Source: Natrinema zhouii
GTDB taxonomy: Archaea > Halobacteriota > Halobacteria > Halobacteriales > Natrialbaceae
DNA: 64,000 nucleotides
Assembly: GCF_013456555.2 (NCBI RefSeq)
Contig: NZ_CP059154.1
Span: 2,046,001 to 2,110,000 of the forward strand
Direction of reading: 5' to 3'
Below the pieces are notes generated by a model. The model saw nothing but the letters and a program-made list of their open reading frames with translations. It did not search any database and was not told the origin of the DNA. Each line of letters opens with the position of its first letter. Position 1 is the first letter of the stretch. This document shows, piece after piece, positions 17,691 to 25,268 of the stretch. The position numbers and the translations under genes were made by a program.

Positions 17691-18041
17691 TGGGGGTGGT
17701 GTCGTGTTTCGCTTCGTGTTCGACGGACGTAAAATGCGTCGTCTGTTCGCAGAACGGAGTGGTTCCGAACGGTTCGCACGAATAGTCGCCAGTTACGACG
17801 GTTCGGTAGCGGGGTTTATGGATGTCACAAGGCGAAAATCCACCCTTCAGGGCGAGGATCGTGAGAGGCGACAACTCGTCGTCCCCGTCGCGCGGGAGAG
17901 GACACCGCTCGAGACGCCGTCAGCGAGCGACCCGAACGGTCGCGCCCACGATTCCCCACTCGGTGAGTTCGACGCTGAACCCGAATCGCAGACTCGAGCG
18001 ATCCGAAGCCGGTTTAGTCGCGGCCCGCCGAAGGGGTACCG
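17691..18041. other. Divergent intergenic region; possible transposon right-end relic
   Basis: It lies between the start of the surface protein gene (minus) and RNase Z (plus). No acidic open frame is present. A TTTAG element at 18012-18016 sits about 28 bases before the rnz ATG. At about 17834-17864 the sequence AATCCACCCTTCAGGGCGAG with a CCC-TTCA-GGG hairpin resembles the right end found downstream of TnpB genes in IS200/IS605 elements, but no transposase sequence adjoins it. Confidence 0.4.
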
Positions 18042-18980
18042 ATGCCACTGCGCGTGACGTTTCTGGGGACGGCCGGAGCGATTCCGACGACGGCGCGAAA
18101 TCCGAGTAGCGTCTTCGTCGCCCGCGAGGGCGAGGGGCTGCTGTTCGACGCCGGCGAGGGGACCCAGCGCCAGATGATGCGCTTTGGCACCGGCTTTTCC
18201 GTCTCGCAGCTGTTCGTCACGCACCTCCACGGAGATCACGTCCTCGGAATTCCGGGACTGCTCCAGACGATGGCGTTCAACGACCGCGACGCGCCGCTGG
18301 CGATCCACACCCCTCGCGGCACGCGTACCCAGCTCAAGTCGCTGGTGAACGCCCTCGGAAACCGCCCCTCGTTTCCGGTACGGATCAACGAGGTCGGCGG
18401 CGGCGACGTCGCCTACCGCGCCGACGAGTACGAGGTCCGCGCGTTCGACACCGACCACGACACCCGCTCGGTCGGCTACGCGCTCGTCGAAGACGATCGC
18501 AAGGGCCGATTCGACCGCGAGCGCGCCGAGGAACTCGGCGTTCCCGTCGGGCCGGCGTTCTCGAAGCTCCACGAGGGCGAGGTCGTCGAACTCGAGGACG
18601 GCACCGTCGTCGACCCGGATCAGGTCGTCGGCGACCCCCGACCTGGCCGATCGATCGTCTACACCGGCGACACCCGCCCCGCGCAGGCGACGATCGAAGT
18701 CGCGGACGACCCCGACCTGCTGATCCACGACGCGACCTTCGCTGACGACCGGGCCGATCGGGCGACCGACACCGCCCACTCGACGGCCCGGCAGGCCGCC
18801 GAAATCGCGAACCGCGCCGGCGCAGATCGGCTCGCGCTCATGCATCTCTCCTCGCGCTACGCCGGACAGACGGACGCCCACGAAGAACAGGCCCGCGAGG
18901 TCTTCGCGGGCGACAGCGAGGGCGTGTTCGTTCCCGACGACGGGCAGAAGCTCGAGATTCCGTATCCCGACGGCGAGTAG
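18042..18980 (+). CDS. rnz: Ribonuclease Z (tRNA 3' endonuclease)
   Basis: 312-residue metallo-beta-lactamase-fold endonuclease that trims the 3' trailer of pre-tRNAs before CCA addition. The zinc motif THLHGDHVLGIPGLL gives His61, His63, Asp65 and His66. Also conserved are FLGTAGAIPTTARNPSS, the LLFDAGEGTQRQMM block, the PxKxG-like exosite region and the metal motifs YTGDTRP, HDATFAD and LMHLSSRY. Full family length. The ATG at 18042 has a TTTAG element about 28 bases upstream, indicating a leaderless transcript. The gene is followed by repeat copy C. Confidence 0.95.
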   Translation: MPLRVTFLGTAGAIPTTARNPSSVFVAREGEGLLFDAGEGTQRQMMRFGTGFSVSQLFVTHLHGDHVLGIPGLLQTMAFNDRDAPLAIHTPRGTRTQLKSLVNALGNRPSFPVRINEVGGGDVAYRADEYEVRAFDTDHDTRSVGYALVEDDRKGRFDRERAEELGVPVGPAFSKLHEGEVVELEDGTVVDPDQVVGDPRPGRSIVYTGDTRPAQATIEVADDPDLLIHDATFADDRADRATDTAHSTARQAAEIANRAGADRLALMHLSSRYAGQTDAHEEQAREVFAGDSEGVFVPDDGQKLEIPYPDGE

Positions 18981-19042
18981 ATCAATCGACGCTACCGTTC
19001 GATACAGGGGTACTACGTATCACTCCTGACCGGACACCCGGT

Positions 19043-19185
19043 GTGCGGTGGCGCGCGCTGTCGACCGACCGAACGGGAGTGAGGGCGGTCGTCAATGCCG
19101 TGCGAGGGATGAGCGAGCGACCGCAGGGAGTGAGCGAATCGGCTGGGGAGGGCGTGGCGATTCCCTGCTGCCACGATAGCAGGAC
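19043..19185 (-). repeat. Dispersed two-hairpin element, copy C
   Basis: Minus orientation, between rnz and the DUF460 gene. Read on the minus strand it runs from GTCCTGCTATCGTGGCAGC through CGCCACGCCCTCCCCAGCCG and CTCATCCCTCGCACGGCA to GCGCGCCACCGCAC. Stem 1 is CGTGGC...GCCACG. The second stem differs in sequence from the other copies: CGACCG (19062-19067) pairs with CGGTCG (19086-19091) at the same place where copies A, B, D and E have the CCGCGGT/ACCGCGG stem. A short echo, GCGAATCGGCTGGAGAAC, follows at about 19240. Confidence 0.82.
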
Positions 19186-19311
19186 ACTTTGTTCACCGAA
19201 TATCCATCAGAACTTGCTGTTCCATACACTATGTGTATAAGCGAATCGGCTGGAGAACACAATACCTGCTCCCGGCTTTCACCCGACTCTATCGCGGTGC
19301 GAACCCGCGCC

Positions 19312-19320
19312 GGATTTATA
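19312..19320 (+). promoter_or_regulatory. TATA box of the DUF460 gene
   Basis: GATTTATAG at 19312-19321 lies about 28 bases before the GTG at 19345. It is used here to fix the start of the DUF460 protein, rejecting an upstream in-frame ATG at 19189 that overlaps repeat copy C. Confidence 0.6.
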
Positions 19321-19344
19321 GCCGTCTCGTTCCTACGGCCCGCT

Positions 19345-21321
19345 GTGAGTACGCGAACGAGTGCGCTCGATGCAGTCGTCTTCGGTGTCGACGTTCAGAG
19401 CGGTGACGTGCGTGGCGATGCACCATCGTACGCACTGGCAGTATACGACGGAGACGAGATCACTCGAGACGTCGTCTCCCACCGCAAGCTCAGACGACTG
19501 ATCGACGACGAGGAGCCGGCGATCGTCGCGACGGACAACATGTACGAGCTGGCCGCCGACAAGGACCAGCTGATCCACTTCCTCGGCTCGCTGCCGACCG
19601 GAACCAAGCTCGTGCAGGTGACGGGTGCCGAACAGCCCGAACCGCTCTCCCGCGTCGCGAACCGCCACAACGTCCCCTACGGAAAGGACCCGATGCAGGA
19701 GGCCGAAGCCGCCGCCCGGCTGGCCGCCCACAACGTCGGCCACGAGGTATCGGCCTTCACCGACACGACCGAAGTGAAGGTCGCACGGGGGCGCTCGACC
19801 GGCAGCGGCGGCTGGAGTGAGGACCGCTACACCCGCCGCATCCACGGCTCGGTCAGGAAACGAGCCCGCGAGGTCGAGTCCGAACTCGAGGAGCACAACC
19901 TCGAGTACGAGCGCGACGTTCGGGAGGCATACGGTGGCTTCGCGAACGCGATTTTCACCGTGCAGGCCCGACCCAGTGACATCCCCGTCTCCCGAAATCG
20001 CTCGGGTGATGTCCGCGTCGAGATCGAGCGCGAGCGCCGCGACGGCATCGAGTTCGAGCCCCTCGTCAAGCGCCGCGATCACGTCATCGTCGGCATCGAC
20101 CCCGGGACGACGACCGCCGTCGCCATCGTCGGCCTCGAGGGCGAGGTGCTCGACGTCTGGAGTTCCCGAACCAGCGACACCGCCGACGTGATCGAGTGGA
20201 TCGTCGAGCGGGGCCGCCCGATCATCGTCGCGGCCGACGTGACGCCGATGCCCGAAACCGTCGAGAAGTTCCGCCGGAGCTTCGACGCCGCGGGCTGGAC
20301 GCCCGGGAGCGATCTCCCGGTCGACGAAAAACAACACCGCACGCGCGAGCATCCCTACGACGACGACCACCAGCGCGACGCGATGGCCGCCGCGCTCTAC
20401 GCCCTCGACGCCCACGAGGACCAGTTCGAGCGGATCGCCGACAAGCTCCCGCCGGGGATCGATCGCGGCGAGGTCACCGCCCGCGTCGTCGCCGGCGAGG
20501 AGAGCGTCGAGGCCGTCCTCCGGGACCTGACCGACGACGAGAGCGGCGACGAGGAGGAATCTACCGAGCACGAGCCCCGTGAACTCACCGCGGAAGAGAA
20601 ACGGATCAAGGACCTCGAGCGGCAGGTCGAACGGCTCCAGTCACACGTCGAACGGCTCGAGGGCCGAGTCGAAGACCGCGACGACCGGATCGACGAACTC
20701 GAGTCGAAACTGACGCTCGCTCGCCGCGAGGAACGAACGCAGGTTCGCAAGGACCGCGAGGTGAGCCGCCTCGAGCGGAAGGCGAACCGACTCGAACGCG
20801 AGCGCGACGATGCTCGCGAGGACGTCGAGACGCTCGAGAACAAGGTCGAGCGGATGAAGGCCCTCTGGAAGCTCGATCACTCGAACTTCAGCGACGTCTC
20901 CGCGAAGAAGGAGGGGCTGGTTCCGGTCAAAGTCGTCGAGAAGTTCACCAAGGGCGCGATCCGCGAGGCCGACGAGCAGTACGGCATCGCGAGCGGCGAC
21001 GTGGTCTACATCCGGGACGCCAGTGGTGCGGGTCGCTCAACGGCCGAACTCCTCGCGGAGTTCGATCCCCGCGTCGTCCTCAAGGACGGCGGCCTCTCGG
21101 AGATCGCCGACGAGATCCTCTTCGACGAGGAGATTCCAGTCGGTCCCGCCGACGACGTCGCCATGCAGGAGGTCGACGAACTCGCCGTCGCTCGCGAGGA
21201 CGACGTGGAAGCCGCCATCGACGACTGGCACGAACGCGCCGACGCGCGCAAGCGGAACCGCAAATCGGCGATGGTCGACCAGCTCATCAGCGAGCATCGA
21301 GCGGGCGACAACGAAGTCTGA
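19345..21321 (+). CDS. DUF460 protein: RNase H/RuvC-like domain plus long coiled coil
   Basis: 658 residues with the GTG start at 19345. The N-terminal 130 residues resemble a first alpha/beta domain (VVFGVDVQSGDV, TDNMYELAADKDQLIHFLGS). Residues about 245-365 form the DUF460 core: VIVGIDPGTTTAVAIVG with Asp252, IIVAADVTPMPE with Asp298, and EHPYDDDHQRDAMAAALYAL with Asp341/Asp345. This acidic arrangement is that of RuvC/RNase H-fold nucleases. Residues about 410-515 are a heptad-rich coiled coil. A C-terminal domain follows (FTKGAIREADEQYGIASGDV, then VVLKDGGLSEIADEILFDEE). It is archaeal, of unknown function and probably nucleic-acid related. Nuclease activity is inference. Confidence 0.85.
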   Translation: MSTRTSALDAVVFGVDVQSGDVRGDAPSYALAVYDGDEITRDVVSHRKLRRLIDDEEPAIVATDNMYELAADKDQLIHFLGSLPTGTKLVQVTGAEQPEPLSRVANRHNVPYGKDPMQEAEAAARLAAHNVGHEVSAFTDTTEVKVARGRSTGSGGWSEDRYTRRIHGSVRKRAREVESELEEHNLEYERDVREAYGGFANAIFTVQARPSDIPVSRNRSGDVRVEIERERRDGIEFEPLVKRRDHVIVGIDPGTTTAVAIVGLEGEVLDVWSSRTSDTADVIEWIVERGRPIIVAADVTPMPETVEKFRRSFDAAGWTPGSDLPVDEKQHRTREHPYDDDHQRDAMAAALYALDAHEDQFERIADKLPPGIDRGEVTARVVAGEESVEAVLRDLTDDESGDEEESTEHEPRELTAEEKRIKDLERQVERLQSHVERLEGRVEDRDDRIDELESKLTLARREERTQVRKDREVSRLERKANRLERERDDAREDVETLENKVERMKALWKLDHSNFSDVSAKKEGLVPVKVVEKFTKGAIREADEQYGIASGDVVYIRDASGAGRSTAELLAEFDPRVVLKDGGLSEIADEILFDEEIPVGPADDVAMQEVDELAVAREDDVEAAIDDWHERADARKRNRKSAMVDQLISEHRAGDNEV

Positions 21322-21336
21322 ATCGGCACGCTCGCG

Positions 21337-21479
21337 TTACGGTTCGGGTCCGGACTCCATCGGCGACAGCACGTTGGACACCTCCTCGAGGGGGGGGCCT
21401 CCTCGGTCAGGTCCTCGGAGTCATCGACCGGTCCATTGACGAACAACGCGTGGCCAATAAACGCGATCGCGACCAACAC
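21337..21479 (-). pseudogene. Probable frameshifted small membrane protein gene
   Basis: On the minus strand, from a GTG at 21477-21479, the frame reads VLVAIAFIGHALFVNGPVDD then SEDLTEEAP, one hydrophobic helix and an acidic tail. At an 8-G homopolymer (21390-21397) it shifts into Arg/Cys-rich nonsense. Inserting one base there restores LEEVSNVLSPMESGPEP and a stop at 21337-21339, which looks like proper haloarchaeal coding. Upstream in the same frame YGYTLQYDD continues without an ATG. It is either a decayed gene or a homopolymer sequencing error. Function unknown. Confidence 0.4.
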
Positions 21480-21573
21480 GAGGTCGTCGTACTGGAGCGT
21501 GTATCCATACCAACGATACGCGATTCGGAAAGAAAACGCTCGAGCCTCGATATTCGGGCGGACTCGAGGACGG

Positions 21574-21753
21574 TCAGAACATTCCGAAGTTCTGGAGCAT
21601 TCCCGAAATCAGGGACTTGACGACCAGGCCGAGACCGGCGACAATGAGCGCCATCCCCGCAGCGATCAGGAGATTCTGGGACGCGATGAGGCCGATACCG
21701 GCAAGCAAGATTACGATACCGGCGATGCCGAGCGCGCCGAGATTTTTCAACAT
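21574..21753 (-). CDS. Small two-helix membrane protein (DUF7470-like)
   Basis: 59 residues consisting almost entirely of two hydrophobic helices: MLKNLGALGIAGIVILLAGI and a second helix, LLIAAGMALIVAGLGLVVKS, followed by LISGMLQNFGMF. Similar tiny membrane proteins are common in haloarchaea and have no known function. The ATG at 21753 is preferred to an in-frame start at 21804 because GTTTATTTC (minus strand, about 21776-21784) lies 27 bases upstream, giving a leaderless transcript. It is divergent from the eIF-1A gene. Confidence 0.75.
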   Translation of the reverse strand: MLKNLGALGIAGIVILLAGIGLIASQNLLIAAGMALIVAGLGLVVKSLISGMLQNFGMF

Positions 21754-21889
21754 ACGCAGGGTTGCAAAGCCGAGCGAAATAAACGGCATGGTTTCGAGCC
21801 TCACAACAAAACGACGAAACGGCGACCGCTAGCGATTCCAGCGTCCAAATCAGTAAAACGTTAAACCCCTCGAACGCGAATCCACGGCC

Positions 21890-22180
21890 ATGAGCGACGA
21901 CGGAGACGGCGGTCGGAAGAACCTCCGGATGCCCGAGGATGACGAGGTCTTCGCGACCGTCACCAACATGCTCGGGGCGAATCGGGTCAAAGTACGCTGT
22001 GCCGACGGCACTGAGCGCACAGCGCGCATCCCCGGCAAAATGCAAAAGCGCATCTGGATCCGCGAAGACGACGTCGTGCTCGTCGAACCCTGGGACTGGC
22101 AGGACGAAAAGGCCGACATCACTTGGCGCTACGAGAAGAGCGAGGCCGATCAGCTGCGGGAAGAAGGCCACATCCAATAG
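21890..22180 (+). CDS. eif1A: Translation initiation factor eIF-1A
   Basis: 96 residues; an OB-fold factor that binds the A site of the small ribosomal subunit and promotes subunit joining and start-codon scanning. The core is [20 protein letters not shown], then [38 protein letters not shown] and [11 protein letters not shown], which is diagnostic. The N- and C-terminal tails are charged. A TATA-like GTTAAAC at about 21858-21864 lies 29 bases upstream of the ATG. A strong hairpin follows 19 bases after the stop codon. Confidence 0.96.
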   Translation: MSDDGDGGRKNLRMPEDDEVFATVTNMLGANRVKVRCADGTERTARIPGKMQKRIWIREDDVVLVEPWDWQDEKADITWRYEKSEADQLREEGHIQ

Positions 22181-22199
22181 GGACGAAGTTTTGCTCTGC

Positions 22200-22220
22200 G
22201 GGTGCGCCTGCGGCGCACCC
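22200..22220 (+). terminator. Perfect 9-bp hairpin downstream of eIF-1A
   Basis: GGGTGCGCC (22200-22208), loop TGC, GGCGCACCC (22212-22220): a perfect stem with a 3-base loop. It begins 19 bases after the eIF-1A stop and is followed by TCGGTAAAAATTGG. It could terminate or stabilise the transcript. The 9-bp stem and 3-base loop match a hairpin inside repeat copy D (39793-39813), so it may be an element of the same kind rather than a dedicated terminator. Confidence 0.5.
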
Positions 22221-22264
22221 TCGGTAAAAATTGGCCGTGGTGAATCGCCATACAGAGTTTGATT

Positions 22265-22462
22265 TCACTGTGTCACGGCCCGCTCGATGTTGTAGATGAC
22301 ACACATCAGGACGAGTTCACGGAACTCGCCGTACGAGACGCGGAACGTCAAGTGAGCCGGCGCCAGCGAACCGTTGCCGCGGAATTTTAACCCATCAGAC
22401 TCAGCCCGCGCAGCCGCTCGACGCGCGGGGAGCCGGACTTTTTGCATCCCATCCTGAGTCAT
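22265..22462 (-). pseudogene. Probable C-terminal remnant of a transposase
   Basis: 65 codons whose last third, FRVSYGEFRELVLMCVIYNI then ERAVTQ, resembles the C-terminal helix of IS5-type haloarchaeal transposases (FRELVLxxxxYNIERA). No DDE catalytic region or upstream transposase sequence can be read in any frame, and the first 30 codons (RLPARRAAARAESDGLKFRG) look rearranged. It lies between the eIF-1A hairpin and a lower-GC orphan gene, which fits decayed insertion-sequence DNA. The family assignment rests on a short motif only. Confidence 0.4.
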
Positions 22463-22654
22463 TGCCAGCAGTCACCGAGGTGATGGGTATCCTTCGCCCC
22501 GCAGCTGGCAGTACGCCCGGGGACCCGTAACACCTAGGTTGCCCCTATTTCGCGCCTCGAAGTGGCACCCGTTCGACCGGGAGACCCTTCGGAACGACTG
22601 GCCTGCAGAACGTGAGAGGGGCGGCGTCAGAATCGATGATTGCCTTGGGGTGAA
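22463..22654. other. Non-coding flank of the transposase remnant
   Basis: No supported gene. It includes CACCGAGGTGATGGGTATCC and CGCCCGGGGACCCGTAACAC, which do not fold as a tRNA by eye. Together with 22181-22264 it forms a stretch with only the short remnant above, and it probably represents insertion-sequence debris. Confidence 0.35.
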
Positions 22655-23551
22655 CTATCGGGATTGCCTACTGACATGCTCTTCGAGGGCGGCGAGAATC
22701 TCTTCCTCGTCCGGCCGGATATCGGACCGGGAGAACCGGATACTGGGCAGCAGCCCCTCTCGATGGAGTACGACGGCATCGTCGGAGAGCGTGAGCGATT
22801 CGATCTCCGACCACGGGAGGAACTGGCGGTGAGTGTAAAGTGTTCCACTCCGGACGTGTGATAGTCCGGCCGGAGTCAGCTCGAACTCTCGTTCGGAGAG
22901 GAACATCCTCGTGACAAGAACGAGTACCAAGACGAAGGGGCCAGTGAATACGACCGATACAGGCGCTACCGTGACTGCAAGGATCGCGAGGAGACCGATA
23001 CCCACGAGTACGACGATCACTAAGATATTCAGCTTGTGCGACCGTGGCCACCTGACGGACCACTTGATCGTCAGATCCTCGGCCCTCGTGGCGGAGCAAG
23101 CGATCTGGTTGCGGGCAGCACGCAGGGCTATTTCACCGACGAACGCTGCAACGATCCCGAGGATGAACGCGATCGACGCCACGAGACTCGTGACCGGGAT
23201 CGAAGCCCCTTCGACGAACAACGTCGCGAACACCTCGATAAGACTGAAATGGTAGGCGATCACCGGGAGGATCCCGGCAACCGGGAATAGCCACGGTAGC
23301 CATCCCGTGTTCAGCCACGAGAGGAGTCCCTCGTTGTCCCCTACGACGGACACTGTCGAAGCACCGACCACGATAGCGACTACGCCCATCACACCGAGCG
23401 CCAGGAGGCGACTGCGGATCTGCACGTACTCGACGGCCCAGAGAGTCAGCGTCGGCGCGACGAGCGCAGCCACGTAGCATCCAGCGAGCACGGCGAACTG
23501 GGTGTTCGCTTGGCCCGGTGGTACGGCCGTGGGCTGCTCAATATCTTTCAT
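22655..23551 (-). CDS. Orphan multi-pass membrane protein with C-terminal PH-like domain
   Basis: About 298 residues, not recognised as a characterised family. There are about six hydrophobic helices: AVLAGCYVAALVAPTLTLWA, LLALGVMGVVAIVVGAS, a WLPWLFPVAGILPVIAYHF segment, VTSLVASIAFILGIVAAFVG and two adjacent helices around NILVIVVLVGIGLLAILAV. The C-terminal 80 residues (EREFELTPAGLSHVRSGTLY, then HRQFLPWSEIESLTLSDDAV) resemble a bacterial PH-like (bPH) domain. Codons have lower third-position GC than neighbouring genes, and the gene adjoins a transposase remnant, suggesting transfer. ATG 23551 is favoured over GTG 23560 because a TTTAG element lies about 27 bases upstream. Confidence 0.7.
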   Translation of the reverse strand: MKDIEQPTAVPPGQANTQFAVLAGCYVAALVAPTLTLWAVEYVQIRSRLLALGVMGVVAIVVGASTVSVVGDNEGLLSWLNTGWLPWLFPVAGILPVIAYHFSLIEVFATLFVEGASIPVTSLVASIAFILGIVAAFVGEIALRAARNQIACSATRAEDLTIKWSVRWPRSHKLNILVIVVLVGIGLLAILAVTVAPVSVVFTGPFVLVLVLVTRMFLSEREFELTPAGLSHVRSGTLYTHRQFLPWSEIESLTLSDDAVVLHREGLLPSIRFSRSDIRPDEEEILAALEEHVSRQSR

Positions 23552-23882
23552 ATGACACACGTCATTCTCGATGGACTAAATGTTACCTGAATGTCAACAT
23601 GGCCAGTGGTGAGCTCAGCGATACAGACGAGGCGATTTGCAACTACGTCGCCCGAAAAAGCGAGCCAGAGAGTGGGAACGGTGACGAGGAGAGTTACTGG
23701 TGTCTCGATAGACAGCCAGAGATCGATTACTTCGGTTTCGGGCACCATCGCTTCTGCCTCGCCGACAGTACCCATCGAAAATAAATTAACGTTGATACGG
23801 TATCGACGCGACCAACCGATCGCTTCGGCAGACTGTCATCGGACACAGAAGACTTATTCCGTATTTCTGCCTCTCCCTATCC
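23552..23882. other. Intergenic region, lower GC, at most one small gene
   Basis: It lies between two divergent genes. It contains the doubtful small open frame at 23599-23784 and an AT-rich segment AAATAAATTAACGTTG at about 23779-23794. A TATA for the subtilase gene is plausible at about 23851-23856 (CTTATT). Nothing else was recognised. Confidence 0.45.
23599..23784 (+). CDS. Doubtful small acidic protein
   Basis: 61 codons (MASGELSDTDEAICNYVARK ... GFGHHRFCLADSTHRK). The composition is acidic and contains three Cys and three His, which would suit a small haloarchaeal metal-binding protein, and the codons look reasonable. Against it, the antisense strand also holds an open frame (23548-23775), no TATA box sits at the right distance and no family is recognised. 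Confidence 0.22.
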   Translation: MASGELSDTDEAICNYVARKSEPESGNGDEESYWCLDRQPEIDYFGFGHHRFCLADSTHRK

Positions 23883-25229
23883 ATGCAACTGAGCCGGCGT
23901 CAGTTACTACAGGGTGTCGGAGCCACCGTCGCAGTCGGAGCGCTCGGTACGCCCGCGTCGGCCGCGGAAACTGACAGGAAGCGAGTCTTCGTCCATCCGC
24001 GTTCGGGACTGATCGGTGAACTCCTCGACGTACTCGAGGCCGTCGGCGGCACGACGGTTTTCGAGTACGACAATTTCGACTTCGTGGTTGCGGAGGTGCC
24101 GTCGACCAGGCTCGACGAGCTGCGTCGCGACCGCCGCGTGGCGTCCGTCGAAGACGACGACGAGACTGGAATTCCCGGAGACTGGTCGCCAACCCCAGCC
24201 CTATCGGACATCCTGAATCCCCCAGACAGGTCCGACTGTTCCACCCACCCCGACCAACGGCCGTCCTGGGGTATAGACCGCATCGGTGCCGACAGCGTCG
24301 AACCGGACGGATCGGGCGTCGACGTGGGAATTCTCGACACGGGCATCGAGTCGGGACACTGCAGTTTGTCGGTCGACGGCGGTCGGAACTTTACCGCTGA
24401 CGGCACGTCCGGCGACTACGAGGACCGCCACGGTCACGGAACGCACGTCGCCGGGATCGCCGGCGCGTTGGACAACGACCTCGGCGTCGTTGGCGTCGCT
24501 CCCAACACGAACCTGTACGCGGTGAAGGTACTCGGCGACGACGGCTCCGGTCGGTACAGCGAACTGATCGCCGGAATCGACTGGTGTATGTCGAACGACA
24601 TAGAGCTGATCTCGATGAGCCTCGGCGGCGAGGCCACGAGCGCCACGATGGACAGGGCTATCGAGGCCGCACACTCGGCGGGACACCTTCTGCTCTGTGC
24701 GGCCGGTAACGAAGGAAACGGCGGAAACGGATCGTGCGACGCGGAAACGATGACCTATCCGGCGACCCACGAGAAGGTCGTCGCGGTGACCGCGATGGAC
24801 GAGGACGACACGCTGGCGTCCTACAGCAGCGTCGGTTCGGCCGTCGACCTGCTGGCACCGGGGACGGGCGTTACCTCGGCGACCGTCGACAACGAGTACG
24901 CCGAGGCGAGCGGGACGAGCATCGCCTGCCCGTTCGTCACCGGCGTCGCGGCACTGGTCTGGGAGACCCGCGAGGAAGACGGTCCCGGCCCCAATGAACA
25001 GGTGCGCCGGATTCTCACCGACACCGCCGAACCGGTGTTGGGTACCTGTGAGGAGGGACACGGACTCGTGGACGCCCGCACGGCGCTCGGTCACGAGCGC
25101 GCGGATAAGGGCGGCGGCGTCGTCACCGGCGGCGTGGGGTCGATTATCGAGAAGCTCGTCTCGGGACTGGAGTGGATCGCGGATCAGATCGCGGCCGTCC
25201 TCGACTGGTTCCTGGGGCTGTTCCGGTGA
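23883..25229 (+). CDS. Halolysin-like subtilase, Tat-exported
   Basis: 448-residue secreted serine protease of the S8 family. A twin-arginine signal (MQLSRRQLLQGVGATVAVGA) is followed by an inhibitor-like propeptide (about 34-92). The catalytic triad is Asp152 (GILDTGIESGH), His185 (HGHGTHVAGIAG) and Ser346 (SGTSIACPFVTGVAALVWE), with the oxyanion Asn276 in CAAGNEGNG. Several cysteines are spread through the catalytic domain, unusual for halophile proteases. The C-terminus has a helical hydrophobic segment, IIEKLVSGLEWIADQIAAVL then DWFLGLFR, in place of the typical halolysin C-terminal extension; it could tether the enzyme to the membrane. It lies next to the transposase-remnant region. Confidence 0.93.
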   Translation: MQLSRRQLLQGVGATVAVGALGTPASAAETDRKRVFVHPRSGLIGELLDVLEAVGGTTVFEYDNFDFVVAEVPSTRLDELRRDRRVASVEDDDETGIPGDWSPTPALSDILNPPDRSDCSTHPDQRPSWGIDRIGADSVEPDGSGVDVGILDTGIESGHCSLSVDGGRNFTADGTSGDYEDRHGHGTHVAGIAGALDNDLGVVGVAPNTNLYAVKVLGDDGSGRYSELIAGIDWCMSNDIELISMSLGGEATSATMDRAIEAAHSAGHLLLCAAGNEGNGGNGSCDAETMTYPATHEKVVAVTAMDEDDTLASYSSVGSAVDLLAPGTGVTSATVDNEYAEASGTSIACPFVTGVAALVWETREEDGPGPNEQVRRILTDTAEPVLGTCEEGHGLVDARTALGHERADKGGGVVTGGVGSIIEKLVSGLEWIADQIAAVLDWFLGLFR

Positions 25230-25268
25230 GCGTCGGCCGTTGAATACCCTTTTACACCCGATATCGTA

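Noticed and set aside
19189..19344. N-terminal extension of the DUF460 protein from ATG 19189
   Set aside because: It overlaps the edge of repeat copy C and its partial echo, its composition is unlike the rest of the protein, and a TATA box places the start at GTG 19345.
22463..22560. Possible tRNA or structured RNA
   Set aside because: I could not form an acceptor stem, T-arm or D-arm; only short unrelated complementarity is present.
23548..23775. Minus-strand open frame with a hydrophobic segment
   Set aside because: It overlaps the promoter and start of the orphan membrane protein and has no domain or promoter of its own; the opposite frame is no stronger, so neither is firmly accepted.
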